Shown here in pieces: positions 54,412 to 63,991 of a stretch of DNA of 64,000 nt. How positions within the stretch are numbered: position 1 is the stretch's first letter; each line of letters starts with the position of its first letter. The translations under genes were made by a program, and so were the position numbers. The notes beneath the pieces are model-generated. The model did no database searches, was not told the DNA's origin, and saw only the letters and a list, made by a program, of their open reading frames with translations. Source of the DNA: Mayamaea pseudoterrestris (lineage: Eukaryota > Bacillariophyta > Bacillariophyceae > Sellaphorales > Sellaphoraceae); contig BROI01000010.1 of NCBI GenBank assembly GCA_027923505.1, positions 124,001 through 188,000 of the forward strand. Direction: 5' to 3'.

Positions 54412-57072
54412 ATGGCCGCCAAAAAGCAAAGCAAGAGCCTGCAAATTCTTCTGTGGCTCGCCAAAACGACACCAAGCGCGTTTCAAAAGACTATCATTCG
54501 CCGCATCCTCTCCGCGCCGCGCCGTCGCGGACCCCGCCCCGCGCACCAGTCGTCACAATCCCACGATACCCATCCAATCCATTCGTTGCAAGCCTCGCTG
54601 TCATACTTGTACTACATTAGCACCATGGCATCCATGAACGACGCGAGCGATCCGTTACCTGACGCTCCCATGGAACAAGACGACGATGAAGACGCGAACC
54701 TGCAAACGCAGCGAACGAACGGTGGAGGAGACGATCCTGCGGCTGCCGTCCGTGATGCGAGCGTCCAGTCTCCATCCACGAAACCCGTCACGCAACCATT
54801 TTCGTCTCCACACATTAATAAAACGACGACCATTGACGGCTGCAATCTATGGAGCTCGTGGACGCGCAACTACTCGACGCCGCTGTTGGCCTTTTGGGAC
54901 TTGATGGATAACTCGTTTGACGCGAGTTGTTCGAGTCATGGGCGCATAATCATTGAGGCGGATTATTGTAGCGAAAATAGTGATCATGATGGTAATGGAA
55001 AAGCAATGCCTGCAACCAAAAACGTTTGCGGCATGGTGGTGACCAATTCCTGCAAGCATCCCATTGCCGACTTGAAGGATATTTTGAAGGCTTACAATTC
55101 GGAAAAGAAGCGAAGCAGCAATGGTGAAAATGGCGATGGCGATGATCATCACGCGACTAGCATTGGCGAGAACGGCGTTGGATTGAAGCAAGGATGCGCC
55201 ACGCTGTCGGATCTGTCTTTCGTCTTGACCAAGAGTCGCTCGGGCGACGTATTTTGCAAATTTTCGCTCGGAGTCATTAGCAAGGATTTGCAAAAGTCGT
55301 CGGGCGTGTACTTGCCGTCGTTTGATTTATTGGAGCTGAGTCACGCGCAACGGAACGACTTGCTCGAGCGAGGAAACAACATTGACAACTCGCTCCATTC
55401 TCTCGTCTTCGCCAAGCTCCAAACGTTGGTCGAAACGGATCCGGATGTCAATCACGTGCTGCAAGTCTACGGTCAAGGCAGCGTCAAGGCTGGCATACAC
55501 AGTTTGGCCAAGCACTATGAGCGCATGCTGCTCGATTGGCGGAACGACGCGCACGTGTTCACGCTGGTGCTGCATCACCTCAAGCATTCCTCGAGTTCGA
55601 GTAGTGCAAGTAGTCATTTGGAGCAAGTAACACATGACAATGACGACGACAATGCTCCGTCTCCAGACAATCTCAAGCGCATTGCCGTTGGCTTGCGCAC
55701 CAAGCCGGAGCGCATGGATCAGGCCAAGACGGTGGGCGAGTTTTTGGGAATGATTCGCGAGGACTTGCCCAAGCGCTATCTTCACATTCAGAATTCCTTT
55801 TCTGTTCTGGTGGGTAACGTCAATGCGAATGTCAATGACAACAAAATGCAAGTGGAATTTAACTACTGGCAGCGCCGCTTGGTGGAAATGACGCACTTTC
55901 AGGTAATTGTCAATACGCAGCAACCACTATCGAGTGAACAAATGGCGCAGCGCAGTGTTGTTGCAAGTGAGAACAATGGCTACGCTACTGCACTAGGCTC
56001 CAACGAGTACTTGCTCAACGTGTACCTTGGCTTTGACGCGGATCGCTGCGCGAGCGACACGGAGCACAAGACGGCGGCCATGCACTGTCACTCGCGCAAG
56101 GCGGGGCGATTGATTAAAACGTTTCGGGATGCGCGGAATGACTTGTTTCTGACGAGTGGTGGCACCCAGTACTGCCAAGGCTTGACGGTGATTGTGGATG
56201 ATGTCAATGGCATGCTGCCGCTCAATCCGACCAAGCAGGACTTTGCCTTTGGCGAGCGGGCTCATGGTGAAGTGCATCGTGATAACATGGTGGCCATGGT
56301 TGGTGCAGTCACCAAGGTTTACTGGACGTATCACTTTGAAGTGACGCATGCTAACAGAAAGGAATTGTTGTCCAAGCAAATCAAGTCACTGGCCAAGGAT
56401 GTCAAGCGCTGGAAGAAGAATGATAGTTTCATGCCGTCGATTAGTGAATGCAACTTTTCCACAATTTCAGGCTTGGCCTGGAAGCTGTTCAAGAAGAAGG
56501 AAGGTCCGACGGCACTTCAAGTCAAGAACAAGCAAGTTCTCAAGCTGGTTCCTGGCAAGGACACACTCATCAAGTTCCCTATAGGCATTGCCAAACCAGC
56601 AAAGCAACCAGCCAAGAAGAAGAAGGCTCCAGTTGAAGCCGAGTTTGAGGAAGACGATGATGAACCCGAGCCCGAGGAAGCTGTTTCGTCGCCCTTGGCG
56701 GCTCGAGGATCACAGAAACGCAAGTCGGCCCCAACGAACACTGCACAGGCGGCTCCAAAACGTGCTGCGCAAGCATCGACCACCACTCGTGAACGTGTCG
56801 ATGCTCCCATGTCGCCCGAGGCGGAAATTGGTGGCATTCATGGTGAAATGGTCCCTTACACGGACTATGCGTTCCAGTTTGAGCGCGTGCAAAAGTACAA
56901 GGACAAGGCGCGCAAGTACCACGACGAGCGCAACGAAAGCCGTAAACGTGTCACGGAACTTTCCGCCGAAGTGGCATCGCTAAAGCAGCAGTTGCGAACG
57001 CTGGAAGGAAATAGTAATGCCAATGTTGACGACGGAAATCATGATGGTCCAATTCGAGAGGACAATATTTAG
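54412..57072 (+). CDS. GHKL (MORC-like) ATPase-domain protein with C-terminal coiled coil
   Basis: 886 residues from the ATG at 54412; the ATG at 54625 (CACCATGGCA, MASMNDASD) is an equally good or better start and gives 815. The histidine-kinase-type ATPase fold is seen at about 150-280 (numbering from 54412): WSSWTRNYSTPLLAFWDLMDN then SFDA (N-box with the Mg-binding Asn), and SIGENGVGLKQGCATLSDLSFVLTK (lid and second Gly box). A MORC-type S5-like middle domain follows with LNPTKQDFAFGER. The C-terminus has a Lys/Pro/Ala linker, YTDYAFQFERVQKYKDKARKY, a coiled coil ending RTLEGN, and GPIREDNI. MORC proteins clamp DNA and silence chromatin. The DxGxG box that normally lies between the two motifs reads VVTNSCK, so ATP binding may differ. 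Likely nuclear. Confidence 0.78.
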   Translation: MAAKKQSKSLQILLWLAKTTPSAFQKTIIRRILSAPRRRGPRPAHQSSQSHDTHPIHSLQASLSYLYYISTMASMNDASDPLPDAPMEQDDDEDANLQTQRTNGGGDDPAAAVRDASVQSPSTKPVTQPFSSPHINKTTTIDGCNLWSSWTRNYSTPLLAFWDLMDNSFDASCSSHGRIIIEADYCSENSDHDGNGKAMPATKNVCGMVVTNSCKHPIADLKDILKAYNSEKKRSSNGENGDGDDHHATSIGENGVGLKQGCATLSDLSFVLTKSRSGDVFCKFSLGVISKDLQKSSGVYLPSFDLLELSHAQRNDLLERGNNIDNSLHSLVFAKLQTLVETDPDVNHVLQVYGQGSVKAGIHSLAKHYERMLLDWRNDAHVFTLVLHHLKHSSSSSSASSHLEQVTHDNDDDNAPSPDNLKRIAVGLRTKPERMDQAKTVGEFLGMIREDLPKRYLHIQNSFSVLVGNVNANVNDNKMQVEFNYWQRRLVEMTHFQVIVNTQQPLSSEQMAQRSVVASENNGYATALGSNEYLLNVYLGFDADRCASDTEHKTAAMHCHSRKAGRLIKTFRDARNDLFLTSGGTQYCQGLTVIVDDVNGMLPLNPTKQDFAFGERAHGEVHRDNMVAMVGAVTKVYWTYHFEVTHANRKELLSKQIKSLAKDVKRWKKNDSFMPSISECNFSTISGLAWKLFKKKEGPTALQVKNKQVLKLVPGKDTLIKFPIGIAKPAKQPAKKKKAPVEAEFEEDDDEPEPEEAVSSPLAARGSQKRKSAPTNTAQAAPKRAAQASTTTRERVDAPMSPEAEIGGIHGEMVPYTDYAFQFERVQKYKDKARKYHDERNESRKRVTELSAEVASLKQQLRTLEGNSNANVDDGNHDGPIREDNI

Positions 57073-57132
57073 TCAACGATAGGATCTTAATAATAGTATG
57101 AATACGTAACTGACGTGCTATACATTGTCTTC

Positions 57133-58647
57133 CTACGTGTTAGTGTGTTGAATGTACTGCTTCATGGCAGCCTCCACGCCATTGTCCGCAATGACCTTGA
57201 CCCATGTTGCAAAGTTTTCGCGGAAACCCTCATCATTTCCAACAGTCTTGCCATACACATTCTCCATGCGCAACCACGCATTTGGGTTTTTAGTGAATGT
57301 TTCCTCCGCCACCTTTTGCAAATTATCCCAGTCAGGGTCGTTGGACGGAATGGTTTCACCAGACTCCGTCTTGCCCTGGCAGTAGCGACACCAGAGCGCG
57401 CACACAAGCGCCAATCCATTCGTTCGTTCCACATTGCCCTCCTTGATGGCCTGCGCAACGCACGGAACAATAAACTTGCCTTGTCGATTCGATCCATCGA
57501 AGCAAATGCGATGAATCCGATCCTTGATTGCCGAGTTGGAGAATCGATGCTGAATCGTCTCCCAATACTCGATCAAGTCCGTGTCAGGCACGGGCGGAAC
57601 GCATGGCACAAGCTCGTGGCGCTCGAGCGCATTCAGAAACGGTCCAATGACTGGATGTTGGACCGCCTCGTGCACGTACTCGACGTTCAGCAAGGCCGCC
57701 GGATAGCAGAGTGACGCGTGTCCACCGTTCAGTAAGCGAATCTTCATGGTTTCGTACGGCGCCACGTCTTGCACAAACTGCACGCCCACTTGTTCGAGCG
57801 GCGGCCGTCCCTGCGAAAACTTGTCCTCCAGCACCCACTGCCGGTACGGCTCGCAAAAGACGGGGTAAACGTCCTCGTAACCAAACTGGTCCAAAACGTA
57901 TTGCCGCTCGTAGTCGGTTGTTGCGGGTGTGATGCGATCGACCATGCCGTTGGGAAACTGCACATGTTCGTCAATCCACTTGGCCAAGTCGGAATCGATC
58001 ATGCGCGCGAGTCCCACCACAACGTGGCGACAAACGTTGCCATTGTGCGGCACATTGTCGCACGACAGCACGGTAAAGGGCTTTTGATTAGAGTCGCGAC
58101 GCTTGCGCAAGGCTTGCACGATCAAACCGAAAATCGTGGTGGGTTCGTTAACGTGTTCCACGTCGTGAACAATCTGCGGATGCTCTTCGTTGAAATCTCC
58201 ATCCGCGTCTAAAAAGTAGCCGCCTTCCGTGACGGTCAGTGACACAATTTTGATATTTGAATCCAGTAGTTTCTCCTTGAGCATGATAAACTGCGGCGGA
58301 TCCACGGGCAAAAAGTCGATCATGCTGCCAACGATGCGCGCATTGACGCCGTCTTGGTCGTCGCGCTCCACCACGGTGCTCAACCAATTTTGCGGTGCGA
58401 GCATGTCGCGTTTGGTCTTGTCAAACGGCAAGACGCCGGCTCCCACCAAAGCCCAATCTGCAAAAAGTTTTGCGTCCATGTGAAACAAGTCGTCCATGTA
58501 CGTGGCCAAGTGGGCGCGGTGAAAATTGCCCACGCCAATGTGCAGCATGCCGGGTCGAATGTTGTTGGCGTTGTCCAATAAGTACTTTGGCACTTTAACA
58601 TTGGCGGCGGCAGCGGCAGTCAGCAAGTTGGATCTGGAAAGTTTCAT
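57133..58647 (-). CDS. Mannitol 2-dehydrogenase family (polyol-specific long-chain dehydrogenase)
   Basis: 504 residues, the usual length for the family. It oxidises mannitol to fructose with NAD (or runs the reverse), the enzyme type of bacterial MtlD/UxuB relatives and fungal mannitol 2-dehydrogenases. The NAD site is LHIGVGNFHRAH (36-46). Family blocks include FTVLSCDNVPHNGN (192-204) and VDRITPATT (236-244). The catalytic set has the right spacing in MKIRLLNGGHASL: Lys302, Asn307, His310 (Lys+5 Asn, +3 His as in the Pseudomonas enzyme). No targeting peptide is clear, so cytosol is likely. It would serve mannitol or fructose metabolism, perhaps osmolyte balance. The closely related mannonate/tagaturonate reductases cannot be excluded. 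Its 3' end is 60 bp from the convergent GHKL ATPase gene. Confidence 0.9.
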   Translation of the reverse strand: MKLSRSNLLTAAAAANVKVPKYLLDNANNIRPGMLHIGVGNFHRAHLATYMDDLFHMDAKLFADWALVGAGVLPFDKTKRDMLAPQNWLSTVVERDDQDGVNARIVGSMIDFLPVDPPQFIMLKEKLLDSNIKIVSLTVTEGGYFLDADGDFNEEHPQIVHDVEHVNEPTTIFGLIVQALRKRRDSNQKPFTVLSCDNVPHNGNVCRHVVVGLARMIDSDLAKWIDEHVQFPNGMVDRITPATTDYERQYVLDQFGYEDVYPVFCEPYRQWVLEDKFSQGRPPLEQVGVQFVQDVAPYETMKIRLLNGGHASLCYPAALLNVEYVHEAVQHPVIGPFLNALERHELVPCVPPVPDTDLIEYWETIQHRFSNSAIKDRIHRICFDGSNRQGKFIVPCVAQAIKEGNVERTNGLALVCALWCRYCQGKTESGETIPSNDPDWDNLQKVAEETFTKNPNAWLRMENVYGKTVGNDEGFRENFATWVKVIADNGVEAAMKQYIQHTNT

Positions 58648-59007
58648 TGTATTAATGATGATGATGAAATTTACTGGGAAAGGAAAATATGACGAGGATG
58701 AAGATGTACTTGTGGATCCAAAATCTTGTTCGCGCAGCTTGGATGGGACGAGTCTCGACGAAATTCTTCGAAAGTAAGTTGGTCGTCAGAGCGGTACTCA
58801 ACGGACTTGTTTGAAGAGCGCGGCAGCTATTGCGACCATGGCAACGCTCTCCCGTTCCAAATGTTCACAGTGAATGAAGAATGGCATGGCACTTGCATAG
58901 GCAAGTGGATTATTTCCTCTGGCTTACAAAGCAATACCAATATACTTCAAAATGATTGCTTACTAAGATTGGAAAATTATGAATCTCTAAACAAACATAT
59001 AAACATT
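58648..59007. other. Intergenic between mannitol dehydrogenase and metalloprotease genes
   Basis: This holds the promoter of the dehydrogenase gene (minus) and the 3' end of the metalloprotease gene (minus). No gene seen. Confidence 0.4.
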
Positions 59008-61488
59008 CTACGACAAGCCGCACAGTTGCTTGTACTTTGTCAGGACCCGACTCGTGTACGCGCGGGCGGACGGCGGGTTGCACCGCGTTGAAATGGCCAG
59101 CGTTTGGCAGCTGGAAACGTTGGCGCTGCAACCACACTGCCGCTTGACAAGTTTGGCGCAAGTATTGGGCGCCACTGAAACCGGTAGTGTTGACTGCGGG
59201 GCACTGGATGGAAGGTTCGTCGTGACGGACTCGAATTTGGCGATGGATGGCTTTCTTACCGGAGTTCGGGCGGGCTGGTTGGTGGGAGGTTTTACCGGCG
59301 ATCTCGTTGGTGGCTTTCTGGTGGGTGATTTAATTGGAGACTTGACTGGAGCAACAGTAGGTAATTTTGCTGGAGCGCGGGTCGGTGGTTTCACTGGCTT
59401 AGCTGTTGGTTTCCTTGTCGGAAGTTTGGTCGGAGGTTTCACAGGCGCAGCTGTTGGCTTCTTTGTGGGAATTTTGGTCGGTGGTTTCACTGGCGCACCT
59501 GTAGGCTTTTTCGTCGGAAGTTTGGTTGGAGGTTTCACTGGCGCAGCTGTTGGTTTCTTCGTCGGAAGTTTGGTTGGTGGTTTCACTGGCGCCACAGTTG
59601 GTTTCTTTGTTGGAACCTTTGTCGGTGGTTTGACTGGTGCACCTGTTGGTGTCTTTGTCGGAACCTTGGTCGGTGGTTTCACTGGCGCATTTGAAGGAGG
59701 TGGAACTGGAGCAAGAGACGGCTTACTTGTTGGCACCTTGGTTGGAGACATAACTGGGGCGACCGATGGCTTTGTCGTCGCATCTGGAGCGATTGTCGGC
59801 CTACTTGTTGGACTCCTTGTCGGAGCCGCAATTGGAGCCACAGAAGGCTTTTTCGTAGGTGTCTTGGTTGGCTGCGGCGCAATTGGTGCTTTTGAGACTG
59901 GAGCAATACTGACGGGCGATTTTGTCGGAACCGGCGCAGAAATGAAAACGTTGCATGGGGACTCGATCGGATTGCACTGGCCGCATTGCGCTGGGAAGTA
60001 ATATGCGGCATTCAAACATGCATTGGGCTCATTCTTGGTAAGTAAGTAATTCTGGATGATGCTTCGACATGTACTAGTTCCCGATACAACCCTGTCCAAA
60101 ACTGACGACAAGAAGCGCGCGTGAGCAAGAGAAAATGCAGGCGGTTCATGTTTGGCGATTCTGCTCGTACCTTCGTCAGTGCAAATGTACTGGCATCCAC
60201 AAGTGACGTCCCTTTTCGAATCCCGAAAGCCTTCCCACTGGTTGATGTAAATATAAGGGATGTGAAGAATGAGATTCCAAGTTCAGCGAATGTCGAGGAT
60301 ATTAGCGAATGAACTTACATGCGCCACCATGCGAGCAACTTGGCCCGGTGTAAACTCTCCGTACTTGGCCGTGCAAGTGCTGGAAATGTAATTCCTGAAA
60401 GACAAAGGTGGAGGTAATGTGAGCGCCATCGTTATATTATGCAGTTCGTCACATTGAAACATCTCAAACATACTCACATGTGGTTCTTGACCGGATCTAA
60501 TCCGACGTCAATGCCGGGGATACTGTCACTGCAGGTATCGAGTGGAGGAGTGGTCATCCAGCATTTCGAGTATCCAGCCAAATTTTGCGTGGGACCTGCA
60601 TGACTTGGTGTGTCAGCCACCGAGTCCCCTGAAATTGTGTACTGGTAAAATTCGGCTCCTGTTACGTTGCATCCACCTTCAAACGTGTGGAGCTGTAGAG
60701 TTGAGCGCGTGTTAGCGGACGATAGCGAAACAACATCATCATGAATCATCCAGCAAACGTGTACGTACCAGTCCCAACCAGTGTCCTGCTTCATGAATCA
60801 TTGTTTGATAGCTCACTACGGGGTCGGAGAAAACGGGCGAGTACCTCGGATTGGCGACAAACATGGCATCCTGCGCAAGGTTCCACCAGACTTGCGGCGG
60901 ATAGTTGGCCCAACCAACCACATAGCTTTTCGCTTGCATACTTGTGTCGCAGACAAACACATTGAGGGCTTCAGAACCGCCTTTGCGCATGGCCTTTTTG
61001 ATCGGCAAGTTGCCATTGAGGTTTTGAGTCGTCTGGCAGTCGTAGTAGGTTGCATTGATGGTCACATCTGTTGCGGCATGCACAAACGTAAACCCAGTTC
61101 CAGCGAACCCCTTGTTCAATGCAATTACCATGTTGTCGCGATCAACGTTCGGAAGGACACCGTACGTTTCGTTCTTTTGAATGACGTGAAAGTATACTGG
61201 AATGGTTGCCGCGAAGCTTTCCAATCGGCGCGTTTGGTTATCGGCGTTTGCTTCCTCCCACTGTTGCACAATCTCGGCGGAGAAGAGCTTTTCCTCATCA
61301 GTCATGTGTGGAGCGGCGCATTCTTCTAAAATATTGGAGCCGAGCATCCTTTCATGTGAAGAAGAAGCTTGGGATCGAAGGAAAGACTTGTCCAAGGAAT
61401 GCGAGTGAGAATGATGGTGTTGGTGATGATGCCCTCCATGAGCATACGCTCCAATCGCCAAGGTGGTTGCAAGGATGAAGGAGTTCAT
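59008..61488 (-). CDS. Secreted M43 (pappalysin/cytophagalysin-type) metalloprotease with PTxxPT stalk, four exons
   Basis: Exons 61488-60769, 60692-60478, 60394-60319 and 60237-59008; GT-AG introns of 76, 83 and 81 bp in phases 0, 2 and 0. The product is 746 residues. A signal peptide (MNSFILATTLAIGAYA) is followed by a His-rich run (HGGHHHQHHHSHSHS) and a propeptide-like region with a Cys (ECAAPHM) that could be a cysteine switch. The zinc motif is formed across the first splice: HEAGHWLGL|LHTFEGGC, a perfect HExxHxxGxxH (His232, His236, His242). The Met-turn KNHMNYISSTC spans the second splice and is followed by FTPGQVARMVAH. A Cys-rich segment (CGCQYIC) follows, then ~20 PTKxPT-type repeats and a C-terminal Cys-rich domain. 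Likely extracellular, cell-wall associated. Confidence 0.88.
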
Positions 61489-61747
61489 TTTTGACTCGAA
61501 TGATGTTTTTGTGGCATCAAACTATTGTTCGCCATTCGCTTGGCATCGAACTTTAGGGCCTTTAAAAATGACTATGACCAAGCATCTTCAAGGTATGATC
61601 GTAGTTGTACGATCTTTTCAAGCCAAAGTCCCTTCACATTTCAAAATAAGTATTGCCCGATCTTGCTCGACCGAATTTTCACGACCAATCTAGTCACAGA
61701 TTCTCCGAGACACACGAAAGATACTGGTTTCAAGCAAGACTAATCTT
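61489..61747. other. Upstream flank of the metalloprotease gene
   Basis: This 259-bp stretch holds the metalloprotease promoter and the border with the retroelement to its right. No gene seen. Confidence 0.35.
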
Positions 61748-61781
61748 GACAGTGAGACGAAGTCACTGTCATTCCGAGCCA

Positions 61782-62270
61782 GGTACTTCAGCTCACTCTG
61801 TCTAGACTCCTTGATCGAACTACACTCTCATATCTCTAAAAGACGAAACGACTCCTCAATAACATATAACAAAGACCACTAGTGCTTTTGCACCTAGTTT
61901 GGGGTTAAGTTCACTTCCGGGTCCGCCTCGCATTTGAAGCGCCCAGTAGGATTCCACCTTGCAAACTCTTCGCCAGAGCCCGGCTGGGATTCCTACTGTG
62001 AGCCCCCTCCTTAGACCACTCTGTAGTGGCTTCTTTCCCCTGGCGAATCCGGTCAGGAACTCAACGCTTCATCCTTGGCTCTTTGGTGTTAAGAATGCCA
62101 AGCCTATGGCCGCACGAACGGACAAGCCAGGGAGGATCATTTACAAACTGTGGCTGCCCCACAGAGTGCACTGACGCGAAGATGTAAGCACTGCCGTTCC
62201 CCCAGCGGTCTGAATTAAAAGAAGCGGGTCAGAGCCTTCCATATAAATTAGAAAGCTCCGCTTTCCTGCG
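61782..62270 (-). repeat. Outer copy (B2) of a ~488-bp direct repeat
   Basis: This matches 62530-63018 from GGTACTTCAGCTCACTCTG to AGCTCCGCTTTCCTGC. Both copies keep a 71-codon open frame on the plus strand that differs by one residue, but nothing else suggests it is coding. Confidence 0.9.
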
Positions 62271-62529
62271 GTGGGTGGGTGGGAAATTTAAACAAGTAAA
62301 GCCTTTATGCTGCTCCCAAGAGAGATCTCTTTTGGTTCCTGGGTCGACAACGTTCGAGCCTTCCTTGCAACAACTGATCGTTTCTCGTCTCCTTGCAAAT
62401 TGGATGGCCTCAATTGCCAATGCCATCAATTTGCTCCAGATTGCAAGTCCGTTGGTAATCGAGTGGTAGCCCTTTCAATCCGTCTGTCCAGTGTTCGTTC
62501 CATACCAGCTTGGCTTGTGTGCTTGTCGT
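62271..62529 (-). other. Unique spacer between the direct repeats (candidate A2 segment)
   Basis: This 259-bp stretch occurs once in the window. In a split-direct-repeat element it would match the far (5') end of the same element, outside the window. Confidence 0.5.
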
Positions 62530-63018
62530 GGTACTTCAGCTCACTCTGTCTAGACTCCTTGATCGAACTACACTCTCATATCTCTAAAAGACGAAACGAC
62601 TCCTCAATAACATATAACAAAGACCACTAGTGCTTTGGCACCTAGTTTGGGGTTAGGGTCACTTCCGGGTCCGCCTCGCATTTGAAGCGCCCAGTAGGAT
62701 TCCACCTTGCGAACTCTTCGCCAGAGCCCGGCTGGGATTCCTACTGTGAGCCCCCTCCTTAGACCACTCTGTAGTGGCTTCTTTCCCCTGGCGAATCCGG
62801 TCAGGAACTCAACGCTTCATCCTTGGCTCTTTGGTGTTAAGAATGCCAAGCCTATGGCCGCACGAACGGACAAGCCAGGGAGGATCATTTACAAACTGTG
62901 GCTGCCCCACAGAGTGCACTGACGCGAAGATGTAAGCACTGCCGTTCCCCCAGCGGTCTGAATGAAAAGAAGCGGGTCAGAGACTTCCAATAATAAAATA
63001 GAAAGCTCCACTTTCCTG
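62530..63018 (-). repeat. Inner copy (B1) of the ~488-bp direct repeat
   Basis: Offset 748 bp from the outer copy, in the same orientation and about 98 percent identical. It ends about 90 bp before the recombinase region. Confidence 0.9.
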
Positions 63019-63108
63019 CCCCCCTCGGTCTCTGCATTCTCCTTTATCCGGTGTCGCTTGTGATCGTGTATGGTTCCCACAGCTTTGCGTTGTCAGTCAA
63101 AGCCGCTG

Positions 63109-63991
63109 CTACAACGACTCCGAATAAATCAAAAGGGTTTCAATGGAGGCGGCGACGTCGGAATAGTGTTCCATCATTCCAACTTTCACCTGCCTACCTT
63201 TCGCCCGTTCCACTTTCCTCCATCTGTTGCTCTGCAAATCACGCTTCCTTGGCTCCGCGTCGTCTGCTTGCGCTGTCGATCCTGCGCAAGTGGATCTTTC
63301 AACAGAGCCAAACTCCGTTACGTCTAACCGCCGAGCTTGTAACTTCAGGACACTGCGCCTGTACTTCCATCTTGGCTTTGAGTCTTGGAAAGTCAGGACA
63401 CATAGATCGCCTTGCCCTGCCGTACTTTCAGGCTCGAACACTGGCCCACGGACGATTCCTCGTTTACTCGCATGATCCGACAAAACGACAGACGCACATG
63501 CAGCCCGAACGAGTCTCCAGTGCCAGCGGCAACAGGTGGCATCGCTCGCCTCGCTCACCCTTCACGCGCCCCTGCAATGCAAGTGTAAAATGGCGGTGTC
63601 GAGGATGTGACAAGCTTTCATCAAGATGAGCCATTGTTCCTTCAAGCTCAATCTTGGGTACTTCTTCTCCTCGCAGTCCACCTGCGAACCCCGCGAGAAG
63701 AAACCCCGCCAGCAGACACACATCAAGCTTCTCACTGACACTCGCTCCTATCCAGTCTCGCTCAAGCAACTCCTGCAGCTTCAACATCATATCGATTGTC
63801 ACCGCTCGATCGGGCTGCACGTTGTCACCCATGCGCTTGTGACACCCTTCCAGAAAGCGCTTGAACCAGTAGGAGTGCGTCGGGCTGTCGCTAAAGTGCT
63901 GTGCTCCTTGCATTCCCGTAATGGTCGTCAGAGTCACACCATCGGGCTTTGTCAATGCCACGTTGGTGAAATGGGTTCGCAAACGCCGCAT
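63109..63991 (-). pseudogene. Tyrosine recombinase (YR) region, broken
   Basis: The upstream part contains LLAGFAGGLRGEEVPKI, fitting the first catalytic-Arg box of tyrosine recombinases (GLRxxE). The downstream part ends with RWRKVERAKGRQVK and MMEHYSDVAAS, fitting the C-terminal box with the catalytic Tyr. Box order and spacing agree with the C-terminal catalytic domain; the region is broken and its beginning lies outside the window. It belongs to the retroelement around it. Confidence 0.6.

Noticed and set aside
59030-60001. Plus-strand 323-codon Gly/Phe/Val-rich frame opposite the metalloprotease stalk
   Set aside because: It is the antisense of the PTKxPT repeats; the minus strand has signal peptide, zinc motif and phase-matched introns.
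61959-62922. 71-codon plus-strand frame conserved in both ~488-bp direct repeats
   Set aside because: The whole repeat is conserved at about 98 percent, so frame conservation is not evidence of selection.
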